64,000 nt of DNA, taken from NCBI RefSeq assembly GCF_036898095.1, contig NC_090744.1:95049228-95113227 (forward strand). The letters run 5' to 3'. Below are positions 1 through 12,648 of the stretch, piece by piece. Numbering within the stretch: position 1 is the stretch's first letter; each line of letters opens with the position of its first letter. Source of the DNA: Palaemon carinicauda. Lineage: Eukaryota > Arthropoda > Malacostraca > Decapoda > Palaemonidae. Made by a program: the position numbers and the translations under genes. The notes beneath the pieces are model-generated. The model did no database searches. It saw only the letters and a list, made by a program, of their open reading frames with translations, and had not been told where the DNA came from.

Positions 1-402
1 CCCCCCACATACCTGAACCGACACAACATCCCCACCAACAGACATATCAGACTCTTGGGGAAGGGCAATGGGCCGCTTCCCCGCAACGGACTTACCTTGT
101 CCCCTACTCTGGGTAGGGGAAGGCGGTAGGGAACCCCTCTCCGACGAGGCATCAGGTGACGCTAAAGGCAAGGAGATGCTAGCCTTCTTAGGCAATCTCT
201 TGGCTGCTTTCTTCTTTTTCTTGCCCTAGAGAACCCACTGGATCTCGTTCCAAGACTCGCACTCTGGACACGTGGCTGTAGGGGAACAAACACTGCCCCT
301 ACATGACGAACACAGGGTGTGGGGGTCAATCTCCGGCTTGGAGAGAAAGGCACTACAAGATTTACCGGCAATAGGCCCGGGGCAACGACGGGGATGCTCC
401 AT
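1..402 (-). pseudogene. DIRS-like gag, N-terminal part (element C), cut by window edge
   Basis: The frame read leftwards from the ATG at 402-400 encodes a Cys-rich start with the spacing C-x7-C, then DPHTLCSSCRG and CPEC. This is the same layout as the gag start of the intact DIRS element at 20522 (DPHTVCSNCRD then CEEC). An in-frame TAG lies at 228-226. The frame then continues with a Lys-rich patch and Ser/Pro-rich sequence to base 1. The protein would be the structural/nucleic-acid-binding gag of a DIRS retrotransposon; the zinc-binding role is inferred from the Cys spacing. The sequence differs strongly from gag of A1, so this is a separate family. The stop suggests a decayed copy, though a single sequencing or point change cannot be excluded. 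Confidence 0.6.
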
Positions 403-760
403 AATGAAACACTAAAGCACCAATTGACACAGGGACACAAAGGAAAGAGGTGGATAAGGTTAGGATTAAACATGTGGGGACCGCGCGGGGACCACGTGGA
501 GACACAAAGGGTCGCACTGGGTGAAGAGAGCGCGGCGAGATGTTAATCACGTCGCGACCAGAAACTTACTGACGACCGAGACCTGGCCGAGCACGCTCTC
601 TGACCCCGGGTCGCCTCATGGCGCGTATTCATCCGCCAGAGGTACCCACTATAGAAAACGGAGATAGGGGAAATTACACAAAATTCTGGTCTGTTGGGAG
701 GAGATCCCAGATACTCCTAAGAAAGTAGTTCGAGGTAAGTACTCCGTGTTGGAACAAATC
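403..760 (-). mobile_element. 5' leader and outer end of DIRS-like element C
   Basis: Noncoding sequence between the element C gag start and an end near 760. The outermost bases (gttggaacaaatctc around 750-765) resemble the outer ends of the B elements (cggaacaaa at 21200 and 33425). The boundary is therefore placed near 760. The exact end is uncertain because the partner end is outside the window. Confidence 0.4.
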
Positions 761-1782
761 TCTTTTATGCATGCCTACTTATCTGGTTATAAATGACAAG
801 ATTTGCAGCCAATAATAATTACAACAGTAAGAACTACCTTTTACTTTTAATTATCCTGATCATAGATTAATTTTTCTATCATTCAATTGTTGAAACATGT
901 TACAATCAACATGACTGCATTATTTAAACAAACAGAATTATAAGTTTGCATTTTTGTGTTACTGTATTATCCAAACTCCAACTAAAATGGTACTAAGGTT
1001 ACATGTAACTCATGTTACACTGTCAGGATGCCTGAAAACTTTAAATCAATCAATCAATCATGTTACACCTATAGTGCCTATTTGTAAGATTTTTTTTCAC
1101 ACTAATATTTGCATATAAGTGTGTAAGAATGATTTTTACAAACCCATGGCATGATATTTTAAATGAATAAAATTGTCACAGCCAAGTGAAGATGCTAAGA
1201 ATCTGCCTCCAGTCTGTATGCTAGTTGGGGGTTTGTCGTCATCGTAAGTAAAGAAAGACAACGACAGAACTAGACTATCATCTACCTGTAAGTACTCATG
1301 TTCAGAAAGGTTGATATACTCGTTAAAAACATCTATCAGCAACATAAAGCTAAGATGAATGCAACTTACAATAATATCAGACCTTTAACTTCCTGAACAC
1401 TTACCTGACTAAGAGGATACAGTACTATCCTAACTCAGGTAAACCACCTGCAATTCAAACTTTTCATCAACTACAAAATGGAATACAGATGGTCTTTACG
1501 AATATTGTAAAATCTGACCTAAGACAAATTTTCTCCAGGTTTATAGCCTACCCTTACTGTCCAAAGGTATAGAATAACTGTTCTAACACAGTGACTAAGA
1601 CTTAATTCAGCAAACCTTGTAGATCAAGGCTTGTGAAAGGGTTTATCATGATTCTTTCTATTAAAGACCCTGGTTTCCACTGGATGCATGGAGCAAAAGA
1701 TAGCTACGACAAATAGAAAATTAATACATTAATTTGCATTCTCTTAAACAAACAAACAAGAAGTATTTCCACTATGCAGTTA
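761..1782. other. AT-rich intron sequence (gcl intron 3)
   Basis: AT-rich DNA without a convincing gene. It lies downstream of gcl exon 3 on the minus strand and so is inferred to be intron. It contains one very short retrotransposon insertion at 1021-1057. Confidence 0.5.
1010..1068 (+). mobile_element. 37-bp extremely truncated non-LTR insertion with 11-bp target duplication
   Basis: An 11-bp direct repeat, tcatgttacac, occurs at 1010-1020 and 1058-1068. Between them (1021-1057) lies only the last part of a retrotransposon 3' end: tgtcaggatgcctgaaaact followed by TTTAAA and a (TCAA)n tail. The same 3' end, in reverse, terminates the 561-bp insertion at 12663-13223. This is a severely 5'-truncated copy of that family. 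Confidence 0.85.
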
Positions 1783-1894
1783 CAGTGAACCCTCGCTACT
1801 TCGCGGTTCGACCATCGCGGATTCACCACTTCGCGGTTCGACCATCGCGGATTCACCACTTCGCGGATTTTTTCCATAACCCATATATATACAG

Positions 1895-2373
<479 letters not shown>

Positions 2374-2831
2374 AAAGTAGGAAGATGTGATGTAGTTCTA
2401 AGGGAAAAGTATGGGAAATATGTCTGGGTAATAAGCAAAGCTCTACCTCCAGTTTGTTTCTTCATTATGATCATAGATAAATGTAAACAAAACATTGGTT
2501 GCCATTTTTTATCGTGCTTTTTAGCGTGTTTAGGAAATGCATGATATAAAATCACCTTTAATATTTGTGCCTGTTTTAGTTTAGGGTACTGTAGTACATG
2601 CATTAAGTGTTCTGTACATTAAAGGGTAGTTTGTTAACAGTACTACATACAAGGGAAGGTTTTAAAAGTCTGAATATACATGTTGAATAAATAGGTAAAT
2701 ATGGTGTCACTACTTCGCGGATTTTCACCTATCGCGGCCGCGACTGGAACCTATCTACCGCGATAAACGAGGGTTCACTGTATGTAAGTATGTATATGTG
2801 TATACATATAAATATATATACATATATATAT

Positions 2832-2957
<126 letters not shown>

Positions 2958-3366
2958 CTAAAGTAGGAAGATGTGATGTAGTTCTAAGGGAAAAGTATGG
3001 GAAATATGTCTGGGTAATAAGCAAAGCTCTACCTCCAGTTTGTTTCTTCATTATGATCAGAGATAAATGTAAACAAAACATTGGTTGCCATTTTTTATCC
3101 TGCTTTTTAGCGTGTTTAGGAAACGCATGATATAAAATCGCCTTTAATATTTGTGCCTGTTTTAGTTTAGGGTACTGTAATACATGCATTAAGTGTTCTG
3201 TACATTAAAGGGTAGTTTGTTAACAGTACTACGTACAAGGGAAGGTTTTAAAAGTCTGAATATACATATTGAATAAATAGGTAAATATGGTGTCACTACT
3301 TCGCGGATTTTCACCTATCGCGGCCGCGTCTGGAACCTATCTACCGCAATAAACGAGGGTTCACTG

Positions 3367-3874
3367 TATTGAAGCTTGTTAATAATGCACTTGTCGACAT
3401 AGCATCACTTTATATTTAAGCATAATAGAGGTTGGTGTAAGATGGGATTATGATGAAAGAATTCTGATATTTTGTCTACCAAGGAAAATGCACTTTATTT
3501 TAAAAATCTACTAATTGTTCAGAAGAAAGTACAAAACTAATTCCTGCCAAGATAATTATGGTAACTTTTCTTCCTATTAAGATGTCCCCAATTCTTGTTC
3601 ATGGTCATTTTAAATTGTATATTCTTTTATTTTCACCAGTGTATCTATAACTCTAAGATATAATAAAATTGCTTATATTGTACAGTATACTGTATTGAAA
3701 ATGATGATGATGATAAATATTAATGCTACTATTACATAAGCATCTTACTAAAAATTTACTGTATGACATGACAAGAAAATAAAATATGTTGACAAAGGAA
3801 GATTACATCTGCAGAAAACTTTAGATGCTGAGTTTTATAGAGAGAGATGGTTGCTTCCTTAATCTAAACCTTAC
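3367..3874. other. gcl intron 3, proximal part
   Basis: AT-rich sequence between the MITE and the 5' splice site of exon 3 at 3874-3873. No gene or repeat is recognised in it. Confidence 0.5.
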
Positions 3875-3971
3875 CTTCAATAGTGATGTTATCATCTAGA
3901 ATTTCAATAGTAATCTTGGTCTGGTTGGCTTCACTCCAGTTGCCAGAGAACATGCTTTGAAAATATGGGCT
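3875..3971 (-). CDS. gcl: germ cell-less (GMCL1-like) coding exon 3, BTB domain
   Basis: Minus-strand exon of 97 nt bounded by tttcAG and GAAG|GTAAGG. It enters in phase 0 and leaves with one base of the next codon. It encodes SPYFQSMFSGNWSEANQ and then KITIEILDDNITIE, the central BTB/POZ stretch in which GMCL1/Gcl family members have YF-SMFSGSW followed by an acidic I-L-IPD segment. Germ cell-less is a BTB-BACK protein that acts as a Cullin-3 substrate adaptor in Drosophila germ-cell formation and sits at the nuclear envelope (established for the family). The rest of the BTB domain, the BACK domain and the C-terminus are not found and must lie beyond base 1. Confidence 0.88.
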
Positions 3972-4712
3972 CTGAAAATGACAAAACCAGTTCAAAACAT
4001 GATGTTTATTTCTGTAATTTAAAAAGTAGCGAAAAGGCTTACAAAATAGCTATTTATTGAATAAAAAATCTTTAACTATTATTACCTTTAAAATATCTTA
4101 CAGCCAAATTAAGTATAGTGTAATTCTATTTGTTAAACAAGCATAGTGGTACAGTGTAGTTCTAAGACTGATAAGATCTCCCTCTCAATTTCCTCAGCCA
4201 AAATCTCCTGTATTCCGGACTCTGCTTGCTGAAAACCACCTATAACTACTTTACATCTATGAAACTTGAAAGTTGATATTCATAACTGCCATGAATTTTT
4301 AGGCAGGTTAGGTTGTCTTTGTGGTACACATCTCATCACAAACACAGATAAGTCTTTCCTTGGCAAATAAAAAGGGCATGACCAAAAGAAAATACTTTAA
4401 CCCAATAACTCAAGTACAGTATCTATGGAAGATATCTAAATAGGATTCAAATTTAAAATACGACTAATATACCCCTTTAAAAAATTGACTAACTATTCTT
4501 TTTATAAAGAAAACCAAGAGATATGTAATTCATAAACTAATCTTCAAAGCTTATACTGTACACAAATCTTTTTGGTTACCAATATATGTGTACTGTATTA
4601 ATGATCATCACTTTTTAGTGGTATTTTTAAAACCACATACAGTACAGTACTTCATATAGTACTGTACTCCAGATATACTTTACTATAAATAATACGATAT
4701 TACAGTTCTTAC
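3972..4712 (-). other. gcl intron 2
   Basis: Intron of 741 bp between exons 2 and 3, with GT at 4712-4711 and AG at 3973-3972 on the minus strand. It holds no further gene. A palindromic cluster of tactgtac/gtacagta motifs occurs near 4640-4680. Confidence 0.75.
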
Positions 4713-4836
4713 CTGACATAAGTAAACTTTATGTAAGTGCCATTCTGTACCTAGAGCAACAACAGTAACGTCAGATGCTCGGCCCTCCTCAAATAATGTT
4801 TTGTAAATATATTTTGAGGTTGAATCAAGCTTTCGC
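4713..4836 (-). CDS. gcl: germ cell-less (GMCL1-like) coding exon 2, start of BTB domain
   Basis: Minus-strand exon of 124 nt bounded by tttcAG and TCAG|GTAAGA. Its first base completes the last Lys codon of exon 1, giving NTPKKRKLDSTSKYIYKTLF, followed by the BTB start (SDVTVVALGTEWHLHKVYLC). The order LLNTP, basic patch, LDSTSKYIY-TLF, G-SD, ALG-EW-LHK-YLCQ is diagnostic of GMCL1/Gcl. The final CAG codon is complete, so exon 3 begins in phase 0, and the three exons read through without a stop. The basic PKKRKL could be a nuclear localisation signal (inference). Confidence 0.92.
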
Positions 4837-6109
4837 CTGAAATAAACAAAATTTATTATTTTAGAAGGACAGTCATATTTATGTTTAGAATCGTAACAGA
4901 TTACAAACATGAAATGAGTCACAAAAGTTTAAGATTCATTTTTCTTTGTTTTGTTCATTCATTGAAAATACATCAACAGTTAACACAAGAAATTCTTATG
5001 CCTGACTGTGTAGCTGTTTTAAATTACTTTTTATTGTTAAACAAAGCTACGTATAAAATTTTAAATTGTTACATTTACAATTGTGTTATTTCATTTCAGA
5101 ATCCAACTCAACTTTTTTTCCCTATTAATAGAATAAAGTAAAGATCCATATCGAGGGCCACTCATTCTATAGAAAATTATATTCAGTTACAGTTGGATTC
5201 TTATCAATACGTTGGTGTAAAAACACATTAAATGTATGCAAACGGTTCATTCAAAATTCATGGTTGCTCAGTACATATCTTTTTTATCACTTTCGTAATA
5301 ATGTACTGTAATATGATTGAAAATAAATTTCTGCTAAGTTAAGCACAATTTTTTTTTTTAAATATTGTTTAGTTATTGGAATGTAAGACAGAGAGACAAA
5401 ATAATTGGATTAAAGTTATTAATATTTGATCTGAAGTTTTGGTAAACAAGTACAAAATAGATTTTGATAACAAATATTCAGAACATAATTCTTGAAGTGA
5501 ACCTGTAGGCCTAGTTTCAATTATTACTGAATCATAAATGTTTGTTTTATAAATAGAATTAGTAAGTTGGAGATTATTTATTTTCACAGGTCTATTTACC
5601 CTTATTTCTACTTATAAGCCTATACTATACAGAAAGCATAAATTAATGTCATATTGTACTTACATTTTTAGGAATTCTTAATTTTTTCTGTCACCTAAAG
5701 TGATGTAAGTAATTATTCGACATACAGTACTGACAAGAGATCCTTTTAAATAATGGGCAAGCATGATCCAAAATTTCAATTAATGCAACAATACAGACAC
5801 TGAACATTTGATAGTCACACCCATTGAATACAATAAATCTTTATTTCATATGTAAACCCCCCCAAAAATATGCAAATGTACAGTGAATCCTTAATGTTTG
5901 CAAGCATCCTATTTAGTTGAATAAAGAAGAAAAAAAAATTGAACAAACTCTTGCACAACAAAGTACATGTACAGTAAATTATTTGGAAACTTTAGAAATA
6001 AGTAGAATATTATAAATATACCAACACAAGACTGATATGGTATTTCATTAGAGCAGCCATAGTCTTCTAGGAGGAAACATAAATATTAAAAAAACTCAAA
6101 ATTCTTTTA
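4837..6109 (-). other. gcl intron 1, 3' part
   Basis: AT-rich intron sequence between exon 2 and the DIRS fragment B3. No coding or repeat structure is recognised. The small open frames here are short, have no homology and lie within the intron. Confidence 0.6.
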
Positions 6110-8507
6110 ATAAATCTGTATTTTTCCTAACTATACAAACCTGAGATCTTTAATAGGAATATGATTTCAGCAAAGCTAGAACAGCCATTAAGATATTCAA
6201 CAAGTTGCCTGCCTGGTAGGCCCCGCCCACCCAATAGGTATAGCTAACTTCACTTTGACCTCTGACCTAGGATTTCTAGTGGTGGTTGAGACATGCAGGG
6301 TAACGAAGGTTTGTAAGGTTAGGATAAAACAAGTTGATTAAAAAATCTGTGATTTGTTCCAATATAAAATACAAATCTTCGACCTTTAATAAGAGATTCA
6401 TCCTCAGGAGGGAGAAGTCCTTACAACTTAGCAATGTTAATGTACTTTGGTGCTATAAAAGGAGCAAAGGTCATAACTCCTATCAACCTACTAACTACCT
6501 GAGCATGAGGATGTTGCAGCCATTAGGCTAGGCCTCCTCTAGTGACTTCTGGAAGGAATATTTATCCTTTTGGATATGAGAAATTATATGAGAAATGGGT
6601 GTGTATACATTCCCTCCATCCTTCCCCTTATATAGAAGGATGGAGGAGATATTTCAATACAATAAGGCAAAGAAAAGGTACTCTCTTGAGTGGCTTACCA
6701 CCATCGATCATCCAGTCCAGCTCCCTGCTGTTGGCACTGTAATCACTGAATTCATGGACAGTGGTGATGAGTCATCAAAGCATCTCAAACATGTCCTCTG
6801 GCAGGAGAGGGATGATGGAGACTGCCAACAAACTGATCCATAGCATTTAGTCTCATATGAAACCTAGGTTGGTAGAAGGAGCGTAAGCTCCTGTTCCTAG
6901 TACTAAAATCCTTCGCGCTCCTGTACCTAATACCAAAACCGTTCCTAGGGTTGTGTTCGGTACAGTAATACTCCTTTGGCAAAACCTAGCAGAGGCACCA
7001 ATCCATAATCAGTGTGATAAGTCATCCGGTGCTTCGGTGACTTTGTCCTCCTGTTTAGGTCAGACCTTCGTTCATTGGGAAAACATCGGTATGCACTGTT
7101 TTCTATTCTCCCCAGGAGAGAGAAAAAATGGAAACGTCCAGCAAGACGAGGAAGGAAGGGCAGCACCCTTTATTCCTACTAACAGTACATGTGCTCGTTC
7201 TCGTAAGGTAGCGAGTGTGTGAATTTTTGTACCGTGTGCTGATCTGACTACCCAGGAAGGCGAGTCATTAAACGTATTTCTTCCCCCAGGGGAAGGTTCT
7301 TGTGACAGCACTCTCTCTCCCAAAGGAGGAGAAATGATAGGAGACACCATTATGCCACTTCAATCAATCAGTCTTCCTGAACTTCTTCAGTGATATTATC
7401 GCAACATTTCATTGAGGAATCCTTCCCCATCTAGGACATTTGCCAGTTGGTCTGCAGATGAAACAGCGTGAACGCATGACTGTCCTTGGTCGCAGATTGG
7501 CTTACCGTCTTCTTCTCTGAGTGTAAGAAAATCTATGTCTAGGAGCAGTATTGGCCCATCGGAAGATTTTGAGCGATGGTGTCAGCGATGCATCTCGGTA
7601 ACATTCCCATGATCAGCAGGGTTCATGCTCAGTCTTGTACAAGATAGATCACTGGTATCAGGAGCATGAACTCATGCCTTGTACCAAAAACTTCCTATCG
7701 GGTTTGGATTTGGTACAGCAAAAGACTGATAGATTGGTTGTCCTGTGTTTCAGTGAGCTCATCTACCTTCTCTTCTAAGCAGTCTCAGTGCTGGAAAGGA
7801 AAATATAGCAAGAAAAGAATCGTGTGGTTCCTGATTATGTGGTTTCTCATCGCAGTTACCAATTGCACAATTCCCAATCCTGGCTGTAGATTGTATATTT
7901 CCCAATCATATGACTTACGATCATAAGGTTTCCAATCACCACTACCAATCGTAGGGTTCCAATTGCAGAATATGGTTGATTGCATGGGAAACAACAGTCA
8001 TGGAGAATAAATTCAAGGTGACTTGTCTTGCATGGAGGAAACACAATTGGAACAATCCTCTGAAGATGATTCAGAAGAGCGGGGCACAAAGAAAAGTCAG
8101 TACTCATGAAGATAAGATCTTGTAACCTATACATGCAATGAGAATGGTCCTAAGTTCCTCTTCCATCATATTGTCTCATGGAAGAGCAGGGATGAAGCAA
8201 CTACCAAATGTTTTGTGACCTAAAAGCCCCTCAACAACTTTCATGATGTGCGAACACAGCATTGAGAAAGCACGGTGAACACCTGAACCTCATACCAAAA
8301 AGTATTCTTGGGGAAGTAAGCATTTCTGGTACATAACCTCTCATCTGGTGTACGAGATGAGAATGTATTAGGGTCGTCTTCCTAAGTACAGTAGATACTT
8401 TCCTATACGTACTGTACCGTCACCTCCACGTATTTGCGTGGAGAAATAAGATAGAGGTGTTTTTTGTCACTCAGCTGGTTTAAACACCAGAGTTAATATA
8501 ACCAATT
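6110..8507 (-). mobile_element. Degenerate DIRS-like fragment B3
   Basis: The left end (6117-6150: tgtatttttcctaactatac, then aaacctgagatctttaatag) matches the left ends of B1 (8508) and B2 (22003). As in those, an inverted version of the outer end returns about 180 bp later (6308-6365: gaaggtttgtaaggttagga ... tttgttcc). The rest, to about 8500, has no intact frame and no recognisable RT. It ends against the left end of B1. The right limit and internal content are uncertain. Confidence 0.5.
6256..6268 (-). promoter_or_regulatory. DR1-like nuclear-receptor half-site pair
   Basis: The plus strand reads TGACCTCTGACCT; the reverse strand gives AGGTCAGAGGTCA, two AGGTCA half-sites spaced by one base. 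It lies in degenerate transposon sequence, so function is not implied. It parallels the perfect DR1 copies in the 171-bp satellite. Confidence 0.3.
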
Positions 8508-9419
8508 TGGAAGAAATTTGTATTTTCCCTGACGTTACAAACCTGTAGCTATTTATTAGGATTATACTTTCGACGAAGCTAGAAGATTAGCCATATTAGC
8601 GAGGTATAATTACCTGCCCGCTAGTTAGTGAGGGCGAAGGAGGTAGCCCACAACCCAGCTCACTCACACAAGAGTGCTGTCTCGTCAATTTTGATTACAG
8701 GCAGGACTTCTCAAGGGACAGGTGATGGCGGGCCTATTTGTATACATAGCAACAGGTTTGCATCATTAGATAAATACAAATTGCTAACACATTTGTTATT
8801 TGTTCTGACACTAAATACAAACCCTTCTGCTATTTATAGGGATTGACTCACCCTTGGGAGATTGGAAGTCCAAACCAACTTGCTTTGCTTTTGACAAGGG
8901 GGTTTTTCTGTACATGCTCTGCACATAACAGGGAGAAAAAAACCCTGACATCTTACTAAGTTCCGTGCAATGCACGGTTAGCAGCCTGAGCAATTTGTGC
9001 GCTTGTGATACTAACAATATGACTGGTCTAGGTAATTCTCAGAAACATAAGAATCTTTAGAAAGAACCATAGACGTACTCATTCCCACCTCGCTAGGGGG
9101 TATGGGGAAGCAACAAGTATTATTTCTATACTAGGTTACACAAGAGAAAATGGTTTTACCTGAAAATAGGCGAGGCCAGTGGGTGCTGTTCCCCAAGAGA
9201 GGGGAAGATAAAGGAAAGAAAGAGTCAGTCATTCTTCATATTAATCCCAAACTAATCCCTGGTAACCTTTGCTCTCAACCATCGCTTACTTGTCCATCAA
9301 GGAGCCTGAGGTATTCAAACCACTTGTTGTGCAGCCAAGACAGGACCAATGGAAAACGTCTCCAAGTTACTATGGGTCATGTCTTGCAGATACTGGGTGG
9401 TGAAGGTCGTTTGACGCTT

Positions 9420-9720
9420 CCACATACCCGCTTGTAGTACCTGCCTCACAGAGTAGTTCTTCTTGAACACTAGGGACGTACCAATGCTCCTAACGTCATG
9501 AACTCTGGGTCATCAAGTTGGAGGAGGATTGGGACTCAGTGCAAGGTCTATGACCTTGCAAATCAAAGCAGAGATTTGACCTTCCCCGTGCTGACAAAGA
9601 GTGCTGACACTCGAGGGAGAGCTACTGCAATACTTTTGAGGTAATACCTCAAACTCCACACTGGGCAAAGTAACAGTTGATCTGGATCATTGACTACAGA
9701 CGAAGACCCTGGATCTGCAA
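9420..9720 (-). pseudogene. Tyrosine recombinase relic of B1
   Basis: On the minus strand near 9460-9530 the frame reads RVHDVRSIGTSLVFKKNYS, an HxxR box of a DIRS-type tyrosine recombinase. The same place in B2 reads PRAHDIRGV. Stops and frameshifts interrupt the remainder. The enzyme would have integrated the circular element DNA; this copy is dead. Confidence 0.5.
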
Positions 9721-10342
9721 GGGTCCAAATCTAGGATCCACTTCCAGATTTTGAGTCTTAGTAATACCATCTCCTTGAATGGACGCCATCATAAGAACGA
9801 CCATGAAGTTCACTAACCATTTTGGCCAAAGCTAAGGTGTGTAGGAACACTGTCTTCAAAGCGAGATGGCATTCTATTGCCTGGCGTAATGGTTCATAGG
9901 GAGCCCCTTTCAGGGCTCGTAGAACTCGAACCACGTTCCATAGAGGTGGTCTAACTTCCGACTGGGGTCAGGTAATCTAGAAACTCTGTATGAGGAGAGA
10001 CCATTCCAACGAAGAGGAAATATTAACTCTCTTCAGTCTCAAGGCAAGACACAAGGCTGAGCAGTAGCCTTTCACTTCCGAGACCGAGAAAAGCTTTTCC
10101 TCTCAAAGATAAACGATGAAATCCAATATTGTTGGAAAATGAGCATTGAGGGGAGAGATACCCCTTCCACAACACCAACCACAGAAGACAACCCACTTAG
10201 CCTGGTAGTCTGAAGCCGAAGATCTTCACAAATATGTAGACATCCTCTTCGCAACTTGTTCTGAAAAGCCTCTCTGATAGAGGAGGTGCTGGATAGTCTC
10301 TATAGTGAAGTCATAGCGAAGCTATGGTTTTGTGAAAGATGA

Positions 10343-11023
10343 TCACGTGGCTGTTTGTGTAGGTCGTGTCACAGAGGGAGTTTTCTCGGAATCTCTGTCA
10401 GGAGGTGCAGAAGGTCCGGAAACCATTCCGCATGATGCCACAGCGGAGCTATGAGGGTCATCGACAGGTTCTTGGATTCTCTGGTCTTGTTGAGAATACT
10501 TTTCATCAGATAGAACAGGGGAAAGGCATATAATCAATGTTGTCCCACTTTTGCTGGAATGCATTTTGCCCGAGAGCCTACGGATCCAGGACGGGAGCAG
10601 TAAATAAGGAGCTTGAAATTCAGGGACGTCACAAACAGATCCACTGTCACGGAACCCCGCAATGTCAAAATTGTTGGCTACTAGATGATTCAAAGACCAC
10701 AAGAAGCCCACTATCTAAGTCGCTCTGCTCAGATTGTCCGCAAGTACATTCCGTTGGCATGGAATGAAGCGGGCTGATAAGGACGCTGAGTTGTCTTCTG
10801 ACCATCTTAGCATCTCCACTGCTAGATGGCATAGGGGCTGCAAAAAAGTACCGCCTTGTTTGTTTACGCAAGCCACTACTGTGGTGTTGTCTCTCATTAA
10901 TACCAGAGTGAGGAATTGCTGGAACTGCTGGAGGGCTAGGAAGGCTGCCCTCATCTCTAAGAAATTTATGAGCTGGTACCTTTCAGACTCAGACCAGAGC
11001 TTGGAGGCCGTAAGGTGCTGCAT
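10343..11023 (-). pseudogene. RNase H and C-terminal RT-ORF relic of B1
   Basis: The open stretch 11023-10715 contains an RNase H block (RDNTTVVACVNKQGG, then LCHLAVEMLRWSEDN and RFIPCQRNVLADNLSR). It corresponds closely to SDNTTALAYISKQGG ... DCLSRK of A1. Downstream sequence to 10343 continues the homology in other frames. It comes from the RT/RNase H polyprotein of element B. Confidence 0.65.
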
Positions 11024-11089
11024 CTGGGCCCTCTACCCTTCTTTTGACACATCTGCATAGAGCAACAATTCTGCGGAGCTACGAGAAGG

Positions 11090-12011
11090 TCAACACCTCT
11101 GCGGAGGTTCTCGTCTGCTACCCATCACCTTAGGTCCATCTGCTGCTCGAGTTCCATGGGGACTAACATGTCCAGGGAGTCGCTGGGCTGATTCCAACTG
11201 GACTTCAGCCACCACTGAAGAGTTCGAATTTTGAGGCGGCCGTTGAGCACGAAACAGGCCTGAGACAATCAGTGATCTAGGAGACGCAAGCACTGTTGGG
11301 CTGAAAGTTCTCGTTTGAGGAAGGGGCTCGCTACCTTCCTCAGCCTCTGTATCCTGTTGTATGATGGAAAAACCTTTAGGAGGTTGGTGTCAATGATCAT
11401 ACCAAGATATATCATGGCTAGATACTCCAGATGTTGAGGCAGAAGTAGAGAAGGCTCCTAGCAAATTACCATGATCCCTCACTCATGGTAAGGATCCGGA
11501 AGCTTGTCCCGGCATTGAAGAAGGTCGAACCCGAGCCTACCGGAGTTGACCAGACCTCCAAAAGGCGAAGGAGGCGGAAGCCTGCTCCTGAGCGGCCATG
11601 AGGAAAGCCGGGAGAGTTCTCTGGGGAAAATCCTGCGATGCTACGGCGGGATCGCCACACCGCATCTTAAGCAGGAACACCTGTAGTCTAGGCTGAATTC
11701 CAAGAGCTTCCTGGAAGATGGATGGAATGGAAACAAAGTACCCGTCCTTCCGATCCAGGGCCTAAGGAGTCCTGTCACCTCGTTACCAGTCTGATCGAAT
11801 CTGCTGTTCCACGCTGGACGAAGTTTGTTCGACAAACTTGATCAGGGCTGAGAGGTCGACTACGGAACTCCCGTCTCAGATGCTTTCCTACGAGAAAGGA
11901 TCGACTGAAGAAGCCGGGGGGTGAAGCCGTCGACGATCCTATGGAGGACCTTCTCCTGAGGCATGGATCATTCTGCCCAAACGGGCAAAACTCTTGCCGA
12001 CCCCATGGCAT
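11090..12011 (-). pseudogene. Reverse transcriptase relic of B1
   Basis: Frames broken by stops and shifts. The stretch near 11930-11880 reads GFFSRSFLVGK, the conserved start of the DIRS RT fingers (GFYNRLFLVAK in A1). No intact catalytic YxDD is visible. Assigned as the RT core of element B from this block and its position before the RNase H relic. Confidence 0.45.
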
Positions 12012-12648
12012 AGAGGTTCAGTGACACTGAATTCGCTGACAGAGACGGCAGGCGCGATATCCTTGGCTGATCACGAAGATCGTGCAGGAATCGGCATCGG
12101 GAAGCTGTTATCCGGATGAGTAACCTTAGGCATCCTCCCAGCGCGAGACCTGCAAGGGGGGATTGCCAATCCTAGAGTTTGTGAACTCTGCCGCTCCCTC
12201 TAGGATTATGCCCCCCCCGGGAGAGCCTCCCGTGCTACCTGTTCCTGACAGGAGGGGACTGCTATTGGACACCTTGTCTTAGTTGCCGTAGCTGGTCCGA
12301 TAACTTAGGCCGATGAGGCTGAAAGAAAGAGGCGCTGGAGGCCTGCAGGGTCTGGAAGAAAGCGCCTTGGAGGAGTGAAAACGGAAGTCGACTTCCTCCG
12401 CACAACCGCTGTCTATGTCTCTGTCCTTGGGCACAAACAAGCTCTACCCAAGGATGGAAGGGTGTCTGAGTTTGTCGACATCCACGGATGAGACACCTGA
12501 GAGGAAGCCCTTGGTCATTGCATCCAGCTGGTCCAACATCGAGCTTGTCCGCAAGTTTGAAACTTGGCGACGAAACGCCAAGGTGCTTGAGCCCGAGAGG
12601 AGGAAAGTACCCATAATCTTCCTGGAGCTTCCTTGTACAAAACCTCGG

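Noticed and set aside
1286..1349. Possible small minus-strand exon (ends VFNEYINLSEHEYLQ) with AG and GT borders
   Set aside because: It does not fit the phase after gcl exon 3 (a stop follows), and the peptide does not match the expected GMCL1 sequence. Splice-like borders are common by chance in AT-rich DNA.
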